Of a DNA stretch of 27,551 bases, positions 16,741 to 24,853 are shown piece by piece. The notes beneath the pieces are model-generated. The model saw only the letters and a list, made by a program, of their open reading frames with translations, did no database searches and had not been told where the DNA came from. The stretch's first letter is position 1. The number at the start of each line of letters is the position of its first letter. This DNA comes from DATLWN01 sp964422615 (GTDB lineage Bacteria; Pseudomonadota; Zetaproteobacteria; Mariprofundales; Mariprofundaceae): NCBI GenBank assembly GCA_964422615.1, contig CAYRBJ010000024.1:1-27551 (forward strand), read 5' to 3'. Position numbers and translations under genes: made by a program.

Positions 16741-17697
16741 ATGACGGTGCATCTTTCGCTGAGTGATCTGACGCCGGATGCCCTGCGCATCCTTACCGGT
16801 ACCGACAACCGCATCCTGCGCCGCATCGAAGCGCATTTCGACGTGCAGGTGCTCGGGCATGTCGGCGACTGGCATGTCGAGGGCGGGAAAGCCGAGGCGG
16901 CGGCCGATGTACTGCTGCGCCTAGCGGCCAAGGCTGCACACGGGAGACTCGATGACATGGATGTCGAGGCCATGCTGCGTGCCGAGAACGAGGAGATCGA
17001 GCGGACGGACGATGGCGAGGTGCTGGTGGCCGGGCGCCGTCATGTACGCGGCAAGACGCCGAACCAGCGCAGCTATCTGGAGATGATCGGCAAGCGCGTG
17101 CTGACCATCGCCATCGGCCCGGCCGGATCGGGCAAAACCTATCTGGCGGTGGCAGCGGCGGTGGCGGCACTGAACGGGCATCAGGTCGAGCGCATCATCC
17201 TGACGCGACCGGCGGTGGAGGCCGGCGAGCGACTTGGCTTTTTGCCGGGCGACCTGCAACAGAAGGTGGATCCCTACCTCAGGCCGCTGTTCGATGCCCT
17301 GTCCGACATGCTCGGCGTGGAGAAGATGAATGCCCTGATGGAGGCCGGGCGCATCGAGGTGGCGCCGCTGGCCTACATGCGCGGGCGTACGCTGAACGAT
17401 GCCTTCATCATCCTCGACGAGGCGCAGAACACCACCCGGGCGCAGATGAAGATGTTCCTGACCCGCCTGGGCTTCGGTTCGAAGATGGTGGTGACCGGCG
17501 ACGTGACGCAGATCGATCTCGAGCACAAGCGCGGCAGCGGCCTGGCCCATGTGTTGAGGGTGCTGGACGGCGTGGCTGACATCGGTATCTGCCGCCTGAG
17601 CGGCCGCGACGTGGTGCGCCACCGTCTGGTCGAGCGCATTGTCACGGCCTATGAGGATGCTGAGGGCGAGGCTTCCGGCCGGGATACGCCGGCATGA
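16741..17697 (+). CDS. ybeZ: PhoH-like protein YbeZ (ATPase)
   Basis: The 318-residue protein is a PhoH-family NTPase linked to RNA handling and to the endoribonuclease YbeY, encoded next. Residues 1-70 are an N-terminal region with an RNA-binding-like layout. The PhoH domain has Walker A GPAGSGKT (126-133) and Walker B FIILDEAQNTT (about 221-231), followed by GFGSKMVVTGDVTQID. The start is ATG 16741, with a weak GGA seven bases upstream; the TTG at 16729 in the same frame is less likely. The stop codon overlaps the ybeY start as ATGA, so the pair is probably made together. Confidence 0.95.
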   Translation: MTVHLSLSDLTPDALRILTGTDNRILRRIEAHFDVQVLGHVGDWHVEGGKAEAAADVLLRLAAKAAHGRLDDMDVEAMLRAENEEIERTDDGEVLVAGRRHVRGKTPNQRSYLEMIGKRVLTIAIGPAGSGKTYLAVAAAVAALNGHQVERIILTRPAVEAGERLGFLPGDLQQKVDPYLRPLFDALSDMLGVEKMNALMEAGRIEVAPLAYMRGRTLNDAFIILDEAQNTTRAQMKMFLTRLGFGSKMVVTGDVTQIDLEHKRGSGLAHVLRVLDGVADIGICRLSGRDVVRHRLVERIVTAYEDAEGEASGRDTPA

Positions 17698-18179
17698 TCG
17701 ATATCATCATCGATGAAGGCGTGGACATGCACCGGATGCCGAAAGCGGCGCGGGTGACAGCTGCGGCGCGGACAGCTCTTGCCCTGGCTGGCCATGCGAA
17801 CAGCGAGCCCGAGCTGTGTATCCGTTTTGCCGAGGATCAGGCCGTGCGCCAGCTGAACCGGCAGTGGCGAGGCAAGGATATGGTCACGGATGTGCTGTCC
17901 TTTCCGATGCAGGAGGGTGATATCGACCCACAGGCTTATCTCGGCGACATCGCCCTGGCCGTGCCATATGTCGAGGGGGAGGCGGGAAGGTTGGCGCGGC
18001 CGGCCGCCGACCATGCGCTGCATCTGATCGTGCATGGCGTCCTGCATCTGTTGGGTTACGATCACGGGGACGATGCCGAGGCTGAAGGGATGCAGGCTCT
18101 GGAGCGGCGGGCGATGGCGACGCTGGGGCTGCACGATCCCTATCCGGAGACGGTCGAAGAGAGGGCTCATGCTGGATAA
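17694..18179 (+). CDS. ybeY: Endoribonuclease YbeY
   Basis: YbeY is a zinc metalloprotein needed for 16S rRNA 3'-end maturation and ribosome quality control. The 161-residue product carries the signature HGVLHLLGYDH with zinc ligands His114, His118 and His124, and the conserved DVLSFPMQEGD (about 66-76). The length is normal. It overlaps phoH by 4 bases (ATGA) and corC by 11, as part of the classic phoH-ybeY-corC-lnt order. Confidence 0.96.
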   Translation: MIDIIIDEGVDMHRMPKAARVTAAARTALALAGHANSEPELCIRFAEDQAVRQLNRQWRGKDMVTDVLSFPMQEGDIDPQAYLGDIALAVPYVEGEAGRLARPAADHALHLIVHGVLHLLGYDHGDDAEAEGMQALERRAMATLGLHDPYPETVEERAHAG

Positions 18180-18972
18180 TTGGCGCGAACGCTGGCGCAA
18201 GAGGCTGATCGACCGGCTGCGGCCGGGCCGTGATGAGAAGGAGTTGAACGAGCTGATCGAGCGTGCGGGTGCGGTACACTCGGATGAGCATCGCCAGATG
18301 CTGCTGCGCATGATCGGGTTTCAGGATATCCGGGTGAGGGAAATCATGGTACCCCGATCATCCATCGATGCCGTGGAGATGGGGATGACGCTGGCCGAGG
18401 TCGAACAGAAGTTCGTCGAAAGTGAGACAAGCCGGTTGCCAGTGATGGCCGAGGATCTGGATCATATCGAGGGCATCGTCGAGCTGTGGGATGTATTCTC
18501 GGCCAGGGTACGCCACAAGCAACCGTCGCTGGCGGAAATCATGCGTCCATGCCTGAAGGTCTCCGAGTTGCAGCAGATCTCGCGTGTGCTTTCCGAGATG
18601 CGTGCCTCGTCCCACCGGCTGGCTGTCGTCATCGACGAATACGGGGGTACGGCGGGGCTGGTCACGATGTCGGACCTGCTCGAGGAGATCGTCGGTCCGA
18701 TGGACGAGCAGGAGAGCGAACCCGAAATGGTGCGCACGCCGGATGGTGGCTACATCGTACAGGCGTTGATGCACATCGAGGATTTGGAGAACCTTCTGGG
18801 CCGCGAATTTCCGGAAGGGGATTACGACACGGTGGGCGGGTTGGTCGTCACCAGTCTCGGACGCATTCCGTCGGCGAATGAACGGGTCCGGGTGGCGGAT
18901 ATGGACATGAAGATTCTCGAGGCTGATCCCCGCCGGGTATTGCGCGTCTACATCGAACCACAGCCGTCCTAG
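18169..18972 (+). CDS. corC: CorC/HlyC-type CBS-domain protein (YbeX)
   Basis: The 267-residue cytoplasmic protein has a basic N-terminal helix region, a pair of CBS domains (about 57-180; MVPRSSIDAVEMG, ETSRLPVMAEDLDHIEGIV and SHRLAVVIDEYGGTAGLVT) and a C-terminal CorC_HlyC domain (about 185-265; GGYIVQALMHIEDL, YDTVGGLV). CorC is linked to magnesium and cobalt efflux in E. coli and Salmonella, and more recently to ribosome function, probably by sensing adenine nucleotides. The start ATG 18169 lies inside ybeY. lnt begins seven bases after the stop, so the four genes form one operon. Confidence 0.94.
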   Translation: MLDNWRERWRKRLIDRLRPGRDEKELNELIERAGAVHSDEHRQMLLRMIGFQDIRVREIMVPRSSIDAVEMGMTLAEVEQKFVESETSRLPVMAEDLDHIEGIVELWDVFSARVRHKQPSLAEIMRPCLKVSELQQISRVLSEMRASSHRLAVVIDEYGGTAGLVTMSDLLEEIVGPMDEQESEPEMVRTPDGGYIVQALMHIEDLENLLGREFPEGDYDTVGGLVVTSLGRIPSANERVRVADMDMKILEADPRRVLRVYIEPQPS

Positions 18973-18979
18973 ACCGGTC

Positions 18980-20455
18980 ATGGCGCTGATGTTCCAACGC
19001 CGTGGCCGCAGAGCCGTCGCCCTGATGCTGGGCTTCGGCCTCGGTGCCCTGATGCCGTTCGCGTACTCACCCTATGATCATGCGTGGCTCGGGGTGCTGG
19101 CGCTTTCGGCCTGGCTGGCGCTTGCCCGCCGCGGCCATGCCGGCTGGGTGGGTTTCGCCTTCGGCCTGGGCTGGTTCGGCACCGGCGCCTGGTGGCTGGC
19201 GCCCACATTCCATCTGTATGGCGGGCTTCCGTATGTAGCGGCGGCGTGCTGCGTGCTGCTGGTCGGCCTGGCGCTGGGGGCGTTTCCGGCCTTGTGGATG
19301 TGGCTGGTGCAGGCGCTCACCCGGCATGATGCCTGGCTGTTGGTGACATTTCCGGTGCTGGCCGTCGGTGAGGAATGGCTGCGCGGGCATCTGTTCACCG
19401 GCTTGCCATGGACGGCGTTGGGCAATCTGGTACTGGGTACCCCGGCCGTTGGCTGGGCGGCTTGGCTGGGCGTATACGGTGTGACCCTGTTCCCCGCCCT
19501 GGCAGCGGCATCCCTGGCGCTCGTCTGGCGCGGTGCCTACCGCTGGGGAGGTGTCGGCCTGCTGGTGGTACTGCTGCTGGGGCTGCTTGCCCCACGGCCG
19601 TATCCGGCCGACGGGGCGCAGCGTCAGGTGGCGCTGGTGCAGGCGAATATCCCGGAGCAGGAGAAATGGGATGCCGCTTTTCTCAACGACACCATGGAAC
19701 GCTATGCGACTTTGTCGACGCAGGCTGCGGAGAAGCATGCGGATCTGATCATCTGGCCGGAAGCAGCCGTGCCATTCTTCTTGTCCCACGCACCATCCTG
19801 GGATGCATGGTTGCAGGCGAACATCCGGGCGTGGAAAACGCCGTTGCTGTTCGGTGGCCTGAAGCTGATGAAGGATGGGGTGCATGGTGAGAACGGGGTG
19901 TTCCTGGCCATGCCGGACGGCTCACGGAGCTTTGTCGGCAAGCAGCATCTGGTACCGTTCGGGGAATACGTGCCTTCCTGGCTGCCGTTCGTACATGCGC
20001 TGGTGCCGGCCATCGCCCAATGGACACCGGGGACAGGCAACGGGGTGCTGGCCGGCCCGCACGGACCGGTGGGCATTCTCGTATGCTACGAGTCGATCTT
20101 CCCGGAGCAGGCACGCGAACGGGTGCTGGCCGGTGCCCGGGTGCTGGTCAATGTGACCAACGATGCTTGGTACGGTCACAGCCCCGCCGCCTGGCAGGAT
20201 GTGCAGGCGGCGCGCATGCGCGCGGTGGAAACCGGTCGTTATGTGCTCAGGGCCGCCAATACCGGCGTTTCGGCCATCATCGCGCCCAACGGGCATCTGA
20301 TGGCCAGCCGTCCCTGGTGGACGGAAGGATTGGTTCAGGGTACATATCGTGTGTCGGACCGCATCACGCCGTATGTGCGATGGGGAGATGTGCCATTATT
20401 GGCAGGATTCGCGCTGCTGGCGCTGGCGGTGTGGTTCGATCATCGGAGGAGGTAG
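18980..20455 (+). CDS. lnt: Apolipoprotein N-acyltransferase
   Basis: Lnt adds the third acyl chain to the N-terminal cysteine of lipoproteins in the inner membrane, the last step before Lol sorting. The 491-residue protein has about seven hydrophobic segments (12-32, 36-50, 55-75, 85-112, 118-132, 155-182, 190-206), then a nitrilase-fold domain and a final membrane helix (about 470-487). The catalytic triad is visible: Glu261 (IIWPEAAVPF), Lys321 (VGKQHLVPFGEY) and Cys369 (GILVCYESIFPE). It follows corC by seven bases and precedes gpsA by nine. A substrate nearby is the lipoprotein at 26896. Confidence 0.96.
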   Translation: MALMFQRRGRRAVALMLGFGLGALMPFAYSPYDHAWLGVLALSAWLALARRGHAGWVGFAFGLGWFGTGAWWLAPTFHLYGGLPYVAAACCVLLVGLALGAFPALWMWLVQALTRHDAWLLVTFPVLAVGEEWLRGHLFTGLPWTALGNLVLGTPAVGWAAWLGVYGVTLFPALAAASLALVWRGAYRWGGVGLLVVLLLGLLAPRPYPADGAQRQVALVQANIPEQEKWDAAFLNDTMERYATLSTQAAEKHADLIIWPEAAVPFFLSHAPSWDAWLQANIRAWKTPLLFGGLKLMKDGVHGENGVFLAMPDGSRSFVGKQHLVPFGEYVPSWLPFVHALVPAIAQWTPGTGNGVLAGPHGPVGILVCYESIFPEQARERVLAGARVLVNVTNDAWYGHSPAAWQDVQAARMRAVETGRYVLRAANTGVSAIIAPNGHLMASRPWWTEGLVQGTYRVSDRITPYVRWGDVPLLAGFALLALAVWFDHRRR

Positions 20456-20464
20456 GGAACAGAG

Positions 20465-21445
20465 ATGCCGGTTTGCGTGATTGGAGGCGGTTCCTGGGGG
20501 ACGGCGTTGGCGATGTCGCTGGCACGCGGCGGACGCCAGGTTCACCTGCTGACGCATTCGTCCGAACAGGCGGAAGCGTTGCAGGGCGAGCGCCAGAATC
20601 CGCGTTACCTGCCGGGCATCCGCTTTCCGGACGGCTTGCAGGTCACGGCCGATGCCGATTCGCTGTTGCCGCGTGCCAGGGCGATTATTGTTGCCACGCC
20701 CAGTGCTGCGGCCGATGAGGTGTTGGCCAGGGTGGCCGAGAATCGGGATGCGCCGGTCATCGGCGCCTTCAAGGGCCTGCATCCGGTGACGCTGGAGCGC
20801 AGCGATGAGGTGCTGTGCCGGCATCTTGGACGGGAGCGGGTGGCCCTGCTTTCCGGCCCGTCATTTGCCGAAGAGGTAGCCCGTGGCATGCCGACCGGTG
20901 TGACACTGGCTGCCTATGACCTGGAATTGGCCCATCATGTGGCCACGCTGTTCGACGGCACGAATTTTCGAATCTATACCTGTTCGGACATGATCGGCGT
21001 CGCCATCGGTGGTGCCTTGAAGAATGTCATCGCCATCGCTGCCGGTACCGCCGAAGGCCTGGGAATGGGGCACAATTCGGTGGCGGCCCTGATCACACGC
21101 GGCATTGTCGAGATTTCGCGCCTGGCGGCGGTCTGCGGCGGGGTGGAGGAAACGCTGCGCGGGCTATCCGGCCTGGGTGATTTGGTGCTGACCTGCACCG
21201 GTGAGTTGTCGCGCAACCGGAGGCTGGGCATCGCCCTGGCCAAGGGCGCCTCGCTCGATCAGGCCATGCAGGATATCGGACAGGTGGTCGAGGGTGTGCG
21301 CACGGCCCAGGCCGCGTTGCGGCTGGCATCCAAATACGGGGTGGAGTTGCCGATCACCGAGGCGGTGCAGGCCGTGCTCGCCGGTGACAAGCGTCCGGAC
21401 GAGGCCGCGTACGAGCTGATGGCGCGGCCGATCAAGGACGAATAG
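20465..21445 (+). CDS. gpsA: Glycerol-3-phosphate dehydrogenase [NAD(P)+]
   Basis: GpsA reduces dihydroxyacetone phosphate to sn-glycerol-3-phosphate, the backbone for phospholipids. The 326-residue protein has the dinucleotide-binding loop GGGSWGTA (7-14), the AFKG motif with Lys103, GPSFAEEVARGMPTG (131-145) and the catalytic Lys186 in GGALKNVIAIAAG. The ribosome binding site GGAGG overlaps the end of lnt. It ends six bases before the Smr gene. Combined with lnt it ties the operon to envelope lipid building. Confidence 0.96.
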   Translation: MPVCVIGGGSWGTALAMSLARGGRQVHLLTHSSEQAEALQGERQNPRYLPGIRFPDGLQVTADADSLLPRARAIIVATPSAAADEVLARVAENRDAPVIGAFKGLHPVTLERSDEVLCRHLGRERVALLSGPSFAEEVARGMPTGVTLAAYDLELAHHVATLFDGTNFRIYTCSDMIGVAIGGALKNVIAIAAGTAEGLGMGHNSVAALITRGIVEISRLAAVCGGVEETLRGLSGLGDLVLTCTGELSRNRRLGIALAKGASLDQAMQDIGQVVEGVRTAQAALRLASKYGVELPITEAVQAVLAGDKRPDEAAYELMARPIKDE

Positions 21446-21451
21446 ATCCGC

Positions 21452-21976
21452 ATGGCTGGCGAGGGCGATCCGGACGACCTTTTCGCCAAGGCCATGCAGG
21501 GCGTACGTCCTGCGCGCAAATCCTCCCGTGTACGCCGGGCATCGCCGGAGCCTGCCAAACCGGTGAACGCAGCGCCTGCGAAAGCAGAGCTGGTTATGCC
21601 TCCAGCATCTTCTCAAGCACCGCAGGCGGGTGAGGCCCCGTGGACACTGTGCGCCAGCGGCGTGTCGCGCGAGCGCCTGCGCCGGCTGGCCGATTCACCT
21701 GCCGAGCGTGAGATCGATCTGCACGGCCATACGCGCGACGAGGCCATGCGGGTGCTGGAGGTGGCGGTGATGACGGCCCTGGCACAGGGAGAGCGCGCAC
21801 TCTGCATCGTGCATGGCCGGGGCCTGCATTCCCAGGGAAGGCCGGTGTTGAAGCAGGCCGTGTTCCAGTGGTTGCGCGAAGGGCCATGCGCCGGCTTTGT
21901 GCTGGCGGCGGTGCCGCGGGTCGGCAGCGGTGGCGGCGCCTCGATGGTACTGTTCAGGCGAAAGGAGAGACGCTGA
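21452..21976 (+). CDS. Smr domain protein
   Basis: The 174-residue product has a disordered Arg/Pro/Ala-rich N-terminal part (about 1-60) and a C-terminal Smr domain (about 85-172) with REIDLHGHTRDEA (86-98), the HGRG motif (121-124) and GSGGGA (158-163). Bacterial small Smr proteins related to SmrA/SmrB are nucleases; E. coli SmrB cuts mRNA at collided ribosomes. Which one this is cannot be decided, so no symbol is given. It is the last gene of the plus-strand run. Its stop codon TGA abuts the TGA of the convergent gene at 21977, forming TGATCA. Confidence 0.88.
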   Translation: MAGEGDPDDLFAKAMQGVRPARKSSRVRRASPEPAKPVNAAPAKAELVMPPASSQAPQAGEAPWTLCASGVSRERLRRLADSPAEREIDLHGHTRDEAMRVLEVAVMTALAQGERALCIVHGRGLHSQGRPVLKQAVFQWLREGPCAGFVLAAVPRVGSGGGASMVLFRRKERR

Positions 21977-22582
21977 TCAGAACATCTGCCCGGTGCCCGT
22001 CTGTGGCGACTGTGACAGGTAGATGCCGATCAGAATGCCCAGCATCAACAGGGAAACGATCAGTATGATCACCGGCATGAAAATGATCAGCAGCGCCTTG
22101 CCGTTGCCGACGCCGGCGAAGGCGGTCAGCCCCTTCCATTCCAGATAGATGCTCCAGAAGAACATGATGCCGCCAATGACGGGGATCCAGCCGAACAGGC
22201 TGGGAATGCTGCTGTAGGCATAAAGCTGGAATGCGTCCATGACGCTCAGGCTGCCGCCGGCAAACCGGCGTACCGCCCAGCTTATGTACCAGGCCCAGAG
22301 CCAGGCCGAAAGCAGGGTAAACGGGATGGTGAGGCACAGGATCACGAACAGGATCACGAGCAGGGGCACGGTGGCAAGGTGAGGCAGGAGTTCATCCCCG
22401 CCCCTCAGCAGAAAGATGAGCATCATCGGCAGGGCCATCACCAGAACCAGCAGGATCGCACTTTCCTTGTAGGACGTGGCCTTCGGCAGTTGCCGGAAAA
22501 ATTCGGTCGGCCGCGTGAAGGCATCCCGGATGGCGCCGGCCAGCGAATTCACGAAGTCAGTGGAGGAAAAATACGTGGGCAT
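21977..22582 (-). CDS. Yip1-type integral membrane protein
   Basis: The product is about 201 residues from ATG 22582, which has GGAGAG about seven bases upstream; an earlier ATG at 22597 has no such site. It has a polar N-terminus (FVNSLAGAIRDAFTRPTEFFRQLP) and about five membrane helices, the pattern of the Yip1/DUF1282 group of bacterial inner-membrane proteins of unknown function. The tail is short (QSPQTGTGQMF). The gene converges on the Smr gene with no bases between the two stop codons and diverges from the DUF2782 gene. Confidence 0.7.
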   Translation of the reverse strand: MPTYFSSTDFVNSLAGAIRDAFTRPTEFFRQLPKATSYKESAILLVLVMALPMMLIFLLRGGDELLPHLATVPLLVILFVILCLTIPFTLLSAWLWAWYISWAVRRFAGGSLSVMDAFQLYAYSSIPSLFGWIPVIGGIMFFWSIYLEWKGLTAFAGVGNGKALLIIFMPVIILIVSLLMLGILIGIYLSQSPQTGTGQMF

Positions 22583-22604
22583 GTGCAGACTCTCCATTTT
22601 GCTG

Positions 22605-22635
22605 CTGGCAAAACACTTTGGCAGCCGGCTATAAT
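22605..22635 (+). promoter_or_regulatory. Candidate promoter for DUF2782 gene
   Basis: TATAAT (22630-22635) is a perfect -10 box only seven bases before the ATG at 22642; CTGGCA (22605-22610) is a possible -35 box with a long 19-base spacer. Transcription would begin at or next to the start codon, which would make the mRNA leaderless. No Shine-Dalgarno sequence is seen, which fits. Confidence 0.45.
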
Positions 22636-22641
22636 CAAAGC

Positions 22642-23052
22642 ATGAAAATTTCCCTGCTACCAGCCTTGCTTATCGTGATGATATCGCTGTCGCCGTTTGC
22701 GGTTCCGGCAGCCATTGCCGCTTCGCCGGAAGCACTGCCGCCCCCGGAGCATGGGGGCAGCCCGCCCCCCGCTGCCGACGTGGGAGGAGATAACAATGCC
22801 GGCATGAAGAAGGAACTGTCCCCTCCTTCCACGCAGAAGGGAGTGGTGATACGTTCCTTTAAACGATCGGACGGTGCTGAAATCACCGAATATCGGATGC
22901 ACGGCAGGACCTATATGATCAAGGTGCAACCGGCAAACGGCATGCCCGCCTACTATCTCTACGACAGCAACGGCGACGGCCAGTTCGATCGCCGTCTTCC
23001 GGGGGGCTACAAGTTGATGTCGCCGCCGACATGGGTCATTAAGCGCTTCTGA
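22642..23052 (+). CDS. Exported DUF2782 family protein
   Basis: The 136-residue protein has a signal peptide (about 1-26, cleavage near AIA), a Pro/Gly-rich linker and a C-terminal DUF2782 domain (about 68-136). The domain shows the family pattern YMIKVQPANGMPAYYLYD, then SNGDGQFDRR and PPTWVIKRF. Members are small periplasmic proteins of gammaproteobacteria, often encoded beside polA or thrB; the function is unknown. The start is ATG 22642, which has a -10 box immediately upstream and no ribosome binding site. The next gene follows after 21 bases. Confidence 0.85.
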   Translation: MKISLLPALLIVMISLSPFAVPAAIAASPEALPPPEHGGSPPPAADVGGDNNAGMKKELSPPSTQKGVVIRSFKRSDGAEITEYRMHGRTYMIKVQPANGMPAYYLYDSNGDGQFDRRLPGGYKLMSPPTWVIKRF

Positions 23053-23073
23053 GGATATGTGGGAGATGGGCGC

Positions 23074-23688
23074 ATGATCCCACCCTCGCTTATTCTGATC
23101 ACCGATAGCCGCCGCCTTGAGGCAGACCGGTTCCTTGCCCAGGTCGAAGCCGCGCTGCGCGGTGGTGTGGATGCTGTGTTGTTGCGAGAGAAGCAGATAG
23201 ATTCGGCCCGCCTGCTTGCGCTTGCCTCCCGTCTGCGGCTGTTGACCCGTGATCACGGGGCGCGTCTGCTGGTGCATACCCAGGCGGATATCGCCATGGC
23301 GGTCGATGCCGACGGCGTGCACGTGTCGGCAGCCGATATCCGGGAGCTGCGCGGCATGCGGCGCTGGCTGGGGGCCTTGCCGATGAGCCTGTCCGCCTCC
23401 TGCCATTCGGCGGCGGAATTGGCGGCAGCGGCAGAGGCCGGTGCTGATTTCGCCCTGCTATCGCCGGTGTTCCCCACGGCCAGTCATCCGGATGCCCCGC
23501 ATCTGGGGATCGAGCGGTTCCGGCAGCTGGCGGCCGGGGCCGCTTTGCCGGTGCTGGCGCTGGGGGGGATCACGGCGGCCAACCGGACACAGCTTGCGCA
23601 TTACTCGGTGGCGGTCATCGGCGCCCTGCTCGATGCCACGGATGCCGAGTCTGCTGCTCGGGTCTTGAGGAGCGGTGATGAAGCTTGA
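23074..23688 (+). CDS. Thiamine-phosphate-synthase-fold protein (ThiE/TenI-like)
   Basis: The start ATG 23074 has GGGAG eight bases upstream; the in-frame GTG at 23059 lacks one. The 204-residue product is a TIM-barrel of the ThiE/TenI superfamily: AVLLREK (35-40, Arg38 and Lys40), GVHVSAADI (81-89), SPVFPTASHPDAPHLGIERF (130-149) and LALGGI (161-166). Several ThiE substrate residues differ: the usual Asn-Asp pair is His68-Thr69, and the PT-x-T/S-K lysine is His138. This resembles the ThiE-like domain fused to MutT in pseudomonads, and TenI, more than true TMP synthase. SASCH (His111) is near the site where TenI has its active histidine. True thiamine synthesis is therefore uncertain. It overlaps the next gene by 11 bases. 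Confidence 0.75.
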   Translation: MIPPSLILITDSRRLEADRFLAQVEAALRGGVDAVLLREKQIDSARLLALASRLRLLTRDHGARLLVHTQADIAMAVDADGVHVSAADIRELRGMRRWLGALPMSLSASCHSAAELAAAAEAGADFALLSPVFPTASHPDAPHLGIERFRQLAAGAALPVLALGGITAANRTQLAHYSVAVIGALLDATDAESAARVLRSGDEA

Positions 23689-24853
23689 CGCTGTGCTGCT
23701 GGTCATCAGCAGCGCCCTGACCTGCGCCCTGCTGCTGGCTTATCTGCTGCGTCAGTTCCGGCTGCCCGCGGCGATAGCCTACATCCTGACCGGCCTGATT
23801 CTCGGTCCTTCCGGTTTTGCCTTCGTACGCGACGAGCAGATGGTGGCCCATATCGGCGAGCTCGGCGTGATCATGCTGATGTTCTTCATCGGCATGGAGG
23901 TGTCGCTGCCACGGTTGATCGCCGGCTGGCGCATCGCTGTGCTGGGGACGACGGCACAGATGGCACTCAGCGTGGGCGTGTGCATGGGCGCCGCCGTGCT
24001 GCTTCACTGGCCATGGAAGCTAGGCCTGCTATTGGGCTTCATCATCAGCATGAGTTCGACAGCCGTGGTCATGGTGATGCTCAAGGATGCCAACGAACTG
24101 GACACCCCCTTCGGCCAGAATGCACTGGGGGTGCTGTTGATGCAGGACATGGCCATCGTGCCGATCATGATCCTGCTCGGCATGCTGGGTGGCAACGGCA
24201 GTGGCTTCCCCCTCGTCAAGGTCGCCGCGCAATTGCTCGGCGGCGCGGTGCTGGTGGCGGTAGCCGTGTGGCTGATGCGTAGCCGGCGTTTGCGTATTCC
24301 GATGCCGAGCGACATATCTCCAGACCGCAAGGTGCTGCTGGGCCTGCTGCTGTGTTTCGCATCAGCCGCCATCACCTCGGTGATGGGCCTGTCGGCGGCT
24401 TTCGGCGCCTTTTTGGCGGGCATGGTGGTGCATTCCTCCGATCAGGGAAGCTGGGTACGCGAGCACCTGGAATCGCTGCGTGTAGTGTTCGTGGCCATCT
24501 TCTTCCTCTCGATCGGCCTGCTGGTCGATATTCACTTTCTGGCCGGGCATGTGCTGTCCCTGGTGGCGTTGACGCTTGGGGTGTTCGTACTGAACTCGGG
24601 CATCAATATGTTGGTGCTGCGTGGGCTCGGGGAATCCTGGGCGATGGCAATCGTCACCGGCGGCTTGCTCAGCCAGATCGGTGAATTCTCGTTCCTGCTC
24701 GCTGCTCTCGGCGTTGAGACGGGCATCCTGCCGGAAGGCGCCTACCAGACGATTCTGGCGGTGATCGCGCTGACGCTGATGCTCAGCCCCGTGTGGACGA
24801 TGATGGTGCGGCGCATGCTGGGCGATGAACTCGCCCTGTCCGAGATCACCTAG
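23678..24853 (+). CDS. CPA2-family cation:proton antiporter (KefB-like, no RCK domain)
   Basis: The 391-residue protein has about 12 membrane helices in the Na+/H+ exchanger fold: YILTGLILGPSGF (about 28-40), MFFIGMEVSLPRLI (about 67-80) and the SMSSTAVVMVMLKD motif (about 124-137). It would move K+ or Na+ against protons. Unlike KefB/KefC it ends after the membrane part and lacks the cytoplasmic TrkA-N (RCK) domain, so glutathione-type gating is unlikely. The start is ATG 23678, with GAGGAG five bases upstream; it overlaps the previous gene. Its TAG stop lies in the palindrome CCTAGG, shared with the convergent arsC stop. Confidence 0.85.
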   Translation: MKLDAVLLVISSALTCALLLAYLLRQFRLPAAIAYILTGLILGPSGFAFVRDEQMVAHIGELGVIMLMFFIGMEVSLPRLIAGWRIAVLGTTAQMALSVGVCMGAAVLLHWPWKLGLLLGFIISMSSTAVVMVMLKDANELDTPFGQNALGVLLMQDMAIVPIMILLGMLGGNGSGFPLVKVAAQLLGGAVLVAVAVWLMRSRRLRIPMPSDISPDRKVLLGLLLCFASAAITSVMGLSAAFGAFLAGMVVHSSDQGSWVREHLESLRVVFVAIFFLSIGLLVDIHFLAGHVLSLVALTLGVFVLNSGINMLVLRGLGESWAMAIVTGGLLSQIGEFSFLLAALGVETGILPEGAYQTILAVIALTLMLSPVWTMMVRRMLGDELALSEIT

